64,000 bases of DNA from JBLMZI01 sp050258755. GTDB taxonomy: Bacteria > Bacillota > Syntrophomonadia > Syntrophomonadales > DTU052. Location: contig JBLMZI010000004.1 of NCBI GenBank assembly GCA_050258755.1, forward strand, positions 496,001 through 560,000. The letters run 5' to 3'. Shown one piece after another: positions 33,047 to 39,925 of the stretch (position 1 is its first letter; each line of letters starts with the position of its first letter). A program made the translations under genes and the position numbers. Under the pieces are notes generated by a model that worked only from the letters and a program-made list of their open reading frames with translations, was not told the DNA's origin and made no database searches.

Positions 33047-34177
33047 TTACGGCGTTACCGGCCCGGTCGGTGTAGCTGCCGGCGGGGCCGCGGGTCCTGT
33101 CGTGTCCGATGGCGGCTGGGCCTCGGGCTGCACCGTTCCTGCTGATGGCAGGCCGGTTTGCGGTGTTTTTACAGGCAGTTTCGGTTTACTCGGCTTGCGC
33201 CGGGCAGTTGAAGGTTTTACCGTCCCAACCGGCTGAGAAACTGTCGAACCGGTTCCGGTTGAAACCGTTCCCGGTTCAGGAGCAGGGGAAACCGGCTGAA
33301 CCAGGGTTTTCGGTTTGGGCGGTGGTAAAAAGATCGTCTGATCCTCAAGCGAAAGCAGCAGCTTGCGGATCACAAACACTTCCTCGATCTTATCAAAATT
33401 GACTGAGGGTTCTATGGTAGCTGTTTTAAGAATGCCACTTCGTTCGGATCGAATGACTCCAACTTTGCCGATCAGAAGACCCGGCGGATAAACTTCACTG
33501 TACTTTGAGGTAACCACCCGGTCACCTTTTTTGAATTTGGCGTAGAACGGTAGCTGCACCATCTGCAGGCTGGTTCCATCTCCGGTTCCCTCCACGATCC
33601 CTTGCGTACGGCTTTCCTGCACGACCGCCCCAACCGAGCCGTCACGGTCAGTAATCAGCAGGACCTGGCTGTTGCTCGGATTGGCTGAAACCACGCGTCC
33701 GACCAGCCCATCCGGCGTAATGACCACCATCCCAACCCGGATCCCGCCCTGAATCCCTTTGTCCAGCGTAATGGTTTTGTACCAAAGGCTCGGATTGCGG
33801 GCAATTACTTCGGCACTGATCAGATCCAGCGATTTTGTGTTCTGGTCCCGAAAATCAAGCATCTTACGAAATTGGCGGTTTTCCGCCCGAAGTTCGCGCA
33901 GTTCCTGGTTTTCGATTAATTGCTGGTCCAACTGCCTCTTCATCTGGGCGTTTTCGTTCCAGAGCCTGTTTTTCAGCACAAAATAACGCCCCGTCTCGTT
34001 GGTTGCGAGACGGACGTCATTGACTCCCTGCTGGAGTGGGGTATAAAAGCTCCGAACCAGAATTTCCATGGGCGAGCCTGTCTGACGCTCGCCGGCCGTT
34101 GTCTTCATTAAAAGAAGTGACAGCAGAACCAGCAGCGTAATCAGCCAGACATACTTGTTCCGTAAAAAGCCAAACAC
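33047..34177 (-). CDS. mreC: Cell shape-determining protein MreC with long Pro-rich tail
   Basis: MreC links MreB to extracellular wall synthases. The 376-residue protein has an N-terminal membrane helix (WLITLLVLLSLLLM), a coiled coil (about 70-110) and the beta-domain (VIARNPSLWYKTITLDKG, GLVGRVVS, QGIVEGTG). After about residue 280 comes a ~95-residue tail rich in Pro, Thr, Ser and Gly, longer than usual and probably disordered outside the membrane. GTG start after GGGGTAGC. Confidence 0.94.
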   Translation of the reverse strand: MFGFLRNKYVWLITLLVLLSLLLMKTTAGERQTGSPMEILVRSFYTPLQQGVNDVRLATNETGRYFVLKNRLWNENAQMKRQLDQQLIENQELRELRAENRQFRKMLDFRDQNTKSLDLISAEVIARNPSLWYKTITLDKGIQGGIRVGMVVITPDGLVGRVVSANPSNSQVLLITDRDGSVGAVVQESRTQGIVEGTGDGTSLQMVQLPFYAKFKKGDRVVTSKYSEVYPPGLLIGKVGVIRSERSGILKTATIEPSVNFDKIEEVFVIRKLLLSLEDQTIFLPPPKPKTLVQPVSPAPEPGTVSTGTGSTVSQPVGTVKPSTARRKPSKPKLPVKTPQTGLPSAGTVQPEAQPPSDTTGPAAPPAATPTGPVTP

Positions 34178-34241
34178 TTGCTACCCCAGTCCTTTACGTT
34201 CCTCTCGTCCCCCAAAAACCGATTATACTCGTAACCGATGG

Positions 34242-35270
34242 TTACGAAAAGATGTTTTTATTGGGATTCCGCAGTACCCGTTTAAAGGTCTCCGGGTCTT
34301 CCAGAATCTTTCCGGTTCCCCGGGCCACAGCCGAAAGCGGCTCTTCGCACAAATAGACCGGGAGTTTGGTCTCTTCGCTGATCAGCTCGTCCAGACCCCG
34401 AAGCAAAGAACCCCCGCCGGCCATAACGATTCCCCGGTCCATTATATCCGACGCCAATTCCGGTGGGGTTCGTTCCAAACAGACCTTGATGGCTTCAACG
34501 ATCACCGAAACCGGCTCAGCCAGCGCTTTCTGGGTTTCGGATGAGGAAACCGCTATGGTCTTTGGCAGTCCGGTCAGCAAGTCCCGCCCACGAACCTCGT
34601 AGGAAACGGCCGGTCCATGCCAGATCGCGGACCCAATATTAATCTTAATCTCTTCCGCGGTTCGCTCGCCAATCAATATATTGTATGTTTTCTTCAAGTG
34701 CTGGATGATGGCGTCATCCATCTCATCACCGGCGACCCGTACCGATTTGGAATTGACGATCCCCCCCAGTGAAACAACCGCTACTTCCGTCGTTCCGCCG
34801 CCAATATCCACAATCAGATTTCCGGTCGGCTCCTCCACCGGCAGGCCAGCCCCAATCGCGGCCGCCATCGGTTCCTCAACCAACTCCACGATTTTCGCCC
34901 CGGCCTGCTGAGCCGCTTCGCGGACTGCGCGTTCTTCAACCGCGGTGACCCCAGTCGGCGCGCTGATCACAATTCGCGGACGCACGAACGGGTTCTTCAT
35001 CCCAATCGCCTTGGCGATAAAATACTTCAGCATCGCCTGGGTTACGTCAAAATCAGCAATCACGCCATCTTTCATCGGCCGAATCGCGACAATGTTGCCT
35101 GGCGTACGGCCAATCATCTGTTTCGCTTCAATACCGACCTTTAAAGGACGGTTGCTGTCCCTATCAATCGCTACAACGGAAGGTTCCCGTAAAACTACGC
35201 CTTTGCCCCGAACATAAACAAGGGTGTTGGCTGTGCCGAGATCAATTCCCATGTCCCGGTTAAATATCAC
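34242..35270 (-). CDS. mreB: Rod shape-determining actin homologue MreB
   Basis: A 342-residue MreB. Actin-fold motifs: DLGTANTLVY (phosphate 1), VDIGGGTTEVAV (phosphate 2), and GGGSLLRGLDELI (adenosine). It organises lateral wall synthesis. I choose the GTG at 35270 with GGGAGAAG 8 bases upstream; the TTG at 35291 has no SD and overlaps radC. Heads mreBCD. Confidence 0.97.
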   Translation of the reverse strand: MIFNRDMGIDLGTANTLVYVRGKGVVLREPSVVAIDRDSNRPLKVGIEAKQMIGRTPGNIVAIRPMKDGVIADFDVTQAMLKYFIAKAIGMKNPFVRPRIVISAPTGVTAVEERAVREAAQQAGAKIVELVEEPMAAAIGAGLPVEEPTGNLIVDIGGGTTEVAVVSLGGIVNSKSVRVAGDEMDDAIIQHLKKTYNILIGERTAEEIKINIGSAIWHGPAVSYEVRGRDLLTGLPKTIAVSSSETQKALAEPVSVIVEAIKVCLERTPPELASDIMDRGIVMAGGGSLLRGLDELISEETKLPVYLCEEPLSAVARGTGKILEDPETFKRVLRNPNKNIFS

Positions 35271-35287
35271 TTTGTGTTCTTCTCCCT

Positions 35288-35980
35288 TCAAAGCAACAGG
35301 TTCATGGATTTCAGGCTGACATACCGACCATCCCCGATAATCAGGTGGTCCAATACGTCAATACCGAGCAGCCGCCCGGCTTCGGTCAGCCTTTTGGTTA
35401 TCTCGATATCGTCAGCGCTGGGGGTCGGATCCCCGCTCGGGTGGTTGTGTACCAGAATCACCGAAGCAGCGCTGCGCTGGATCGCCGGTTTGAAAATTTC
35501 CCGCGGGTGCGCCGCGGAAGACGACAAGCCACCGACTGAGATGGTTTCCTGGCTTAGAACCCGGTTTTTTCGATTCAACAGAAGACAGCGAAAATGCTCC
35601 CGGTCTAAAAAGCGCATGTCTTCCATAACCAACCGGGCCGCATCCTCCGGTCCGGTGATCACATCACTGTCGAGCGTCTGCCGCGCAAGCCGCCGGCCTA
35701 ATTCCGCAGCTGCCTGCAGACGGGATGCCTTGGCTTCGCCAATTCCCTTCACCGCCCGCAATTCCTCATAGCTCATGGTTTTGACAAACCGGAGGCCATG
35801 GTGGTGAATCAGCAGTTCATCGGCCAATTCCAGGGCGGATTTATCGCGATACCCGCTTCCCAACAGTAAAGCGAGCAGTTCCGACTCGGTGAGCGTCTCC
35901 ACGCCTTGTGCGGCCAACCGCTCCCGGGGGCGCATCTCGCCGGGCAAGTCCTTGATCGCTGCCCGGTACCTTACTACCAT
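35288..35980 (-). CDS. radC: RadC/JAMM-domain protein
   Basis: A 230-residue RadC family protein: an N-terminal helix-hairpin-helix-like UPF0758 region (LTESELLALLLGSG) and a C-terminal JAMM metal motif HNHPSGDPTPS..D. Despite its name its cell role is unsettled. Conserved place between maf and mreB. ATG with AGGGGTG upstream. Confidence 0.95.
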   Translation of the reverse strand: MVVRYRAAIKDLPGEMRPRERLAAQGVETLTESELLALLLGSGYRDKSALELADELLIHHHGLRFVKTMSYEELRAVKGIGEAKASRLQAAAELGRRLARQTLDSDVITGPEDAARLVMEDMRFLDREHFRCLLLNRKNRVLSQETISVGGLSSSAAHPREIFKPAIQRSAASVILVHNHPSGDPTPSADDIEITKRLTEAGRLLGIDVLDHLIIGDGRYVSLKSMNLLL

Positions 35981-35990
35981 TCTTACACCC

Positions 35991-36569
35991 CTATAACAGA
36001 TTTATCCCGAATTTCTGTAATTGCTCGCCAAGCAGCACCAGGGGCAGCCCGACGACGTTAAAATAGCACCCTTCAATCCGCTTCACCAGCAGCGCCCCAA
36101 GGCCCTGGATGCCATAAGCGCCTGCCTTATCAAGCGGTTCGCCGCTGGCAACATACTTCTGAATCGCATGCTCATCCAAATGCCGGAAAATGACCTTCGT
36201 CGTTTCGGCCGCCGTTTCTTCCCGCCCGGAAGCGATATCGATCACAGCCAGGCCGGTAATGACCTCATGTGCCTGGCCGCTCAGAAATCGAAGCATCGCC
36301 CGGGCATCCTCCGGGTCGGTCGGTTTTCCAAGGATTCGACCGGCCTTGACCACGATCGTGTCGGCGGCAACAATGATTCCGCTGCTTTCCAGTGACGCCA
36401 CCTGGTGAGCCTTGTCCAAAGCCGAAACCATCGCATTTTCCGCTGGAGACATCGTTGTCACCGGCAGCAGTTCGGAATCGGGCGGGATCACTTCGAATGA
36501 CAAACCAATCCCTTCCAGGAGTTGGCGACGTCTGGGTGAATTCGAGGCAAGAATAATTCGATTTATCAT
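35991..36569 (-). CDS. maf: Maf/YhdE-type nucleotide pyrophosphatase
   Basis: A 192-residue Maf protein with the family N-terminus IILASNSPRRRQLL and the AADTIVV and LSGQAHEVITGLAV motifs. Maf enzymes hydrolyse dTTP/UTP or modified nucleotides; the exact specificity is not clear here. The ATG at 36569 overlaps the upstream stop (TAATG), which implies coupling. A longer frame to 36806 is just the overlap with the neighbouring gene. Confidence 0.95.
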   Translation of the reverse strand: MINRIILASNSPRRRQLLEGIGLSFEVIPPDSELLPVTTMSPAENAMVSALDKAHQVASLESSGIIVAADTIVVKAGRILGKPTDPEDARAMLRFLSGQAHEVITGLAVIDIASGREETAAETTKVIFRHLDEHAIQKYVASGEPLDKAGAYGIQGLGALLVKRIEGCYFNVVGLPLVLLGEQLQKFGINLL

Positions 36570-36838
36570 TACATCTGGCGGTAGACGAAAAAGGCGCCCA
36601 CCATCCCCAGCAGACTGAAAAGGTTTAATTTGATGGTCAGACCGAAACTGAGTGCAATCACTCCCAGATCCAGTGAAAACCGGGGAATGCCGACCGAAGT
36701 ACTCGATCCGAGATTGCCCAGCGCAGGCACGAAATGAACCAGAATCTGGCCCAGCCACCCGCCGAGTAAGGCCCCGACCAGCAGGATAAGCAGCATCATC
36801 TGCCACGAAGGATAGGTGCGTTGTCCTTGAAAAGCCAC
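36569..36838 (-). CDS. DUF4321 small membrane protein
   Basis: An 89-residue membrane protein with two to three hydrophobic helices (MMLLILLVGALLGGWLG; LNLFSLLGMVGAFFV). It matches DUF4321, small Firmicutes proteins of unknown function that tend to precede maf-radC-mreB. GTG start with a weak SD. It overlaps maf by one base. Confidence 0.8.
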   Translation of the reverse strand: MAFQGQRTYPSWQMMLLILLVGALLGGWLGQILVHFVPALGNLGSSTSVGIPRFSLDLGVIALSFGLTIKLNLFSLLGMVGAFFVYRQM

Positions 36839-36868
36839 TTGATTTCTTCTTTCTTCATTGTTTTAACC

Positions 36869-36897
36869 AGTTTAGCACTGGCCATTTTGCTTTACAA
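36869..36897 (-). promoter_or_regulatory. Promoter of the DUF4321-maf-radC-mre cluster
   Basis: The minus strand has TTGTAA, a 17-base spacer and TAAACT about 30 bases before the DUF4321 start. It is just downstream of the rex terminator, so this is the head of the cluster. Confidence 0.6.
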
Positions 36898-36947
36898 CCG
36901 CGAAACGTTGGGGCCCCGGAAGGGTAGACCGTCGTTTGCCAAGCAAT

Positions 36948-36980
36948 GAAAAAGCGCCTTTCCTGGGAAAGGCGCTTTGG
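36948..36980 (-). terminator. Rho-independent terminator after rex
   Basis: AAAGCGCCTTTCC/GGAAAGGCGCTTT stem with a T run on the minus strand, 20 bases past the rex stop. Confidence 0.9.
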
Positions 36981-36999
36981 GAACTCGCTAGATTGGGTC

Positions 37000-37635
37000 T
37001 TATTTCAAATCGCTGTTCGCCAGATTAAAGGACAATACCTCAAGGTTAACGGATAAATCGATGTTACGCAGGATCACCTGGTCCGGGACTTTCAAAACCC
37101 GCGGTGAGAAATTCAGGATGGAGCGAACCCCGGCCCGAACCATAATGTCTGTGACCTCCTGGGCAGCCACGGCCGGAACCGTTACGATCCCGATCTGCAC
37201 CCCCTTTTGCCGGATCAGCGTTTCCAGCGAATCCAGCGGCTCGATGGTCAGATCCCCTAACCGCTTGCCAATTTGCTCAGGGCTTGAATCCACAATACCA
37301 ACGATATTAAAGCCGCGGTCGGCAAATCCTTTGTAGACCGCAAGCGCCGATCCCAATTTGCCGGCCCCGACGATCATCACGTTCCAGTTGCGGTGCAGGC
37401 CCAGAATCCGCATGACATTGACATACAGTTCCTGAACGTTATACCCCACCCCGCGGGTTCCGAAGTCACCAAAGTATGCAAGGTCCTTGCGCACTTGAGC
37501 AGAACTTACGCCGACACCTTTCGCTATCTCGGCCGAAGAAACAGTCATAATGCCATCATGCAGTAACTGTCCCAAAAACCGGGAGTACACTGACAGCCTT
37601 ATAACTGTAGCTTCGGGAATCTTCAAAGCCTTCAA
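37000..37635 (-). CDS. rex: Redox-sensing transcriptional repressor Rex
   Basis: Rex senses the NADH/NAD ratio and represses fermentation and respiration genes. The winged-helix N-terminus (KIPEATVIRLSVYSRFL, SSAQVRKDLAYFGDFG) and the Rossmann NAD domain (MIVGAGKLGSALA) match. The 211-residue form starts at TTG 37635 with AAGGGGTG upstream; a GTG three codons earlier is possible but too near the SD. A Rex-like half site precedes the gene, suggesting autoregulation. Monocistronic. Confidence 0.95.
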   Translation of the reverse strand: MKALKIPEATVIRLSVYSRFLGQLLHDGIMTVSSAEIAKGVGVSSAQVRKDLAYFGDFGTRGVGYNVQELYVNVMRILGLHRNWNVMIVGAGKLGSALAVYKGFADRGFNIVGIVDSSPEQIGKRLGDLTIEPLDSLETLIRQKGVQIGIVTVPAVAAQEVTDIMVRAGVRSILNFSPRVLKVPDQVILRNIDLSVNLEVLSFNLANSDLK

Positions 37636-37681
37636 GCCACCCACCCCTTCAACAAGTCTGAGTTCTATATTCGATTTGTTC

Positions 37682-37699
37682 TTGTGAAATCCTTCTTCA
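37682..37699. promoter_or_regulatory. Candidate Rex operator
   Basis: TTGTGAA-ATCC-TTC matches one full half of the Rex consensus TTGTGAAnnnnTTCACAA and the first three bases of the other. It is about 50 bases before rex, where an autoregulatory site is expected. Confidence 0.4.
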
Positions 37700-37826
37700 A
37701 TGCGCCGGCATTTTTTTCTTGTTGATTCATCTCGATAATTCCTGTTCTCGGGCGATTGATGTTCTTTGAATCCCGCCTGAGTGGCATCGATTACCGGAAT
37801 TTAAGTGCGACATAACTAAAAACCAA

Positions 37827-37877
37827 AAAACCTTTCTTCACTGAAGGCCCGTTAAGGGTTCTCTTCGAAGAAAGGTT
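37827..37877 (-). terminator. Rho-independent terminator after the DUF47 gene
   Basis: AACCTTTCTTC and its complement frame a ~25-base loop, with TTTTTTGG downstream on the minus strand. Follows the DUF47 gene by about 45 bases. Confidence 0.8.
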
Positions 37878-37922
37878 GCAACTGCTTGATCTGTAATGTC
37901 GTTTTGCCTGTCCGGCTAGCTT

Positions 37923-38552
37923 CTAAGCATATTTCGTGGCCACACCGATGAGGACATTGCTCACCTGCTCGCAATGCTCCAAGGCCGCCTGGAGGTGTTC
38001 AAGCACCTTCTGCCAACGCCCAATTTCAATGGCATTGTCAAAGTTTTCGAAGAGCAGTGCCACCCCGGTTCGGAACAGGAAATCGCCCTGCTGTTCATAA
38101 TTGCGAATCTTATCACAGGCTTCGAGCACCTGCTCATAATTGGTCTGCAGTGAAGCAAGTCCCAACACCGCAGAACGGATTTCCCCCGCGGCCCGTTCCA
38201 GCAATTCAACCAGGGTAATGATTGAGGGATCCGGACTCTGAGTATGGTATTTGACCATCAATTCAAGAATCTGGTGAATATATTCGATCATGCCTGCCAG
38301 TTCACGGCCCAGCACCGAGACGTCTTCCCGTTCAAACGGCGCATCCGGGGTTAGATTGAGCTGATCCTGAAGCAGGGTGAACATCCGTTCCCCTTTTTGC
38401 TCAATACTTTCCAATTGTTCCAGCTGATCGGCCGGATCTCGCCCGGAATCGATGAAATCCTTAAGAATCCTGGCGCTGTCGCAGATTGCCTGGGAACCCT
38501 GATCAAGGTATTCATAAAACCGACTGTCCATGGGGTTTCTGGGCATGCCCAC
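37923..38552 (-). CDS. DUF47/PhoU-like helical protein
   Basis: A 209-residue, nearly all-helical protein of the PhoU-related DUF47 (TIGR00153-like) type: EQLESIEQKGERMFTLL resembles the metal-binding ExxxD repeats, and a second repeat follows (DKIRNYEQQGDFLF). Such proteins often sit next to a PiT phosphate transporter, but none is here, so it may act alone. GTG start with AGGAGG upstream. Own promoter and terminator. Confidence 0.75.
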   Translation of the reverse strand: MGMPRNPMDSRFYEYLDQGSQAICDSARILKDFIDSGRDPADQLEQLESIEQKGERMFTLLQDQLNLTPDAPFEREDVSVLGRELAGMIEYIHQILELMVKYHTQSPDPSIITLVELLERAAGEIRSAVLGLASLQTNYEQVLEACDKIRNYEQQGDFLFRTGVALLFENFDNAIEIGRWQKVLEHLQAALEHCEQVSNVLIGVATKYA

Positions 38553-38591
38553 TGTTCGGCCTCCTCGTGTCGTTTCCTACGCCCTAGCTGC

Positions 38592-38600
38592 ATTATAGCA
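38592..38600 (-). promoter_or_regulatory. Candidate extended -10 promoter of the DUF47 gene
   Basis: The minus strand reads TGC-TATAAT about 40 bases before the GTG start, with no clear -35. It lies directly after a GC palindrome (ATCGCC/GGCGAT). Confidence 0.5.
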
Positions 38601-38620
38601 TCGCCCGGGGCGATCGGATG

Positions 38621-39925
38621 TTAACGGCAGGTTAAGTTTTTGTCGTTCAGGGCCAGCAAATACTTTCGGGCTCGATCCAGCGTATAAAACGATCCAGTGA
38701 CCACAATATATTCACCCGGTTGAGCCGCTCGTAAAGCCTGTGCCACGGCTTTTTCGATCGATTCAATGCCCTCGGTGGCCATTCCGGCCTGTTTCGCCTC
38801 CGCAATCCGCGCAAACCATCCGGCCGCACGGTCGCTGTCCGGGCGGGTCACAATACAGTATCGGGTATCCTCGGCCAGGGTTTCCAAGACCGGAACCGCC
38901 TCTTTGTCGTCCAAAATCCCGATGACCATGATCCGCTTGCCGTTCGGAAACATCCGCCGCAGCGAGTCGGCCAGCGCTGCCGCGCCGGCCGGATTGTGCG
39001 CACAATCCAGAACAATCGGCACCGATCCTGGAATGACTTCCATGCGGCCCGGCCATTTCACAAGGCCTAGACCCCGCTCCAGCGCTGCCTGATTAACGGA
39101 AAACCCGGCGGCACATATCACATCCAGGGCCGCCAGTGCCGTGGTCAGGTTTTCAATCTGGTAGGTTCCCGGCAGAGCAAATCGAATTGGCCCCCCTGAG
39201 AAAGATAGACTCTGGTATTCAAGGAGCGTCCCTTCCGGTCCGAAAGCGTCCAGGGGAGTAACCCGGACCTGATCGGCCGCCAGCTGCGCCCGGGCCCCAA
39301 GCCGCCCCGCTTCCGCTTGAATGACCGGCCAAACCGGATCGTCTTTTCGGCCATACAGCAGTGGGACCCCTTGCCGGGCAATACCGGCTTTATTCCTGGC
39401 CACATCCTCCAGTTTTGGACCAAGGTAGGCCAGGTGATCGGCATCGACATTCGTTATCACGGAAACCACTGGAGTCAAAACGTTGGTGGAATCGTAAAGG
39501 CCGCCCATCCCGGCTTCAATGACCGCAATATCCACATTCTTTTCGGCAAAGTATAGGAAGCCGACCGCTGTAAGAATCTCGAATTCAGTCGGCATTTCCC
39601 CGGTATGCGACTGGCACTCGGCGACCGCCGGTTGGACCCTGCCGATCAGTTCCATCAGTTCCCCGGCCTCAATCATCGACTCGCCGGTCACATACCGTTC
39701 ACGATAGCTGTGCAGGTGGGGTGACGTAAACCGCCCGACCGAAAAACCGCTTTCCAGCAACACCCGGCTCAGAATGGCCGTCACCGACCCTTTTCCATTG
39801 GTGCCGGCAATATGAACACTCGCAAAGCGCCGCTCCGGATGCCCCAGTGCGGACAGCAAAAAGCTGATCCGTTCCAGGCCTGGCTTAATGCCGAAACGGA
39901 TCAGCGACTGAAAATACGTTTCTAT
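38621..39925 (-). CDS. folC: Folylpolyglutamate/dihydrofolate synthase FolC, non-canonical start
   Basis: FolC adds glutamate to folates. HIAGTNGKGSVTAIL (P-loop), FTSPHLHSYRERYV, EAGMGGLYDSTNV and DCAHNPAG are typical. The first TTG (39859) gives 412 residues but lacks the conserved RFGIKPGLERI block. That block is present upstream in the same open frame, yet no ATG, GTG or TTG precedes it. An ATA at 39925 overlaps the valS stop (ATAG) and would give 434 residues, the usual length. I extend to it as the best guess; a CTG start or a base change from ATG are alternatives. Confidence 0.85.
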   Translation of the reverse strand: METYFQSLIRFGIKPGLERISFLLSALGHPERRFASVHIAGTNGKGSVTAILSRVLLESGFSVGRFTSPHLHSYRERYVTGESMIEAGELMELIGRVQPAVAECQSHTGEMPTEFEILTAVGFLYFAEKNVDIAVIEAGMGGLYDSTNVLTPVVSVITNVDADHLAYLGPKLEDVARNKAGIARQGVPLLYGRKDDPVWPVIQAEAGRLGARAQLAADQVRVTPLDAFGPEGTLLEYQSLSFSGGPIRFALPGTYQIENLTTALAALDVICAAGFSVNQAALERGLGLVKWPGRMEVIPGSVPIVLDCAHNPAGAAALADSLRRMFPNGKRIMVIGILDDKEAVPVLETLAEDTRYCIVTRPDSDRAAGWFARIAEAKQAGMATEGIESIEKAVAQALRAAQPGEYIVVTGSFYTLDRARKYLLALNDKNLTCR

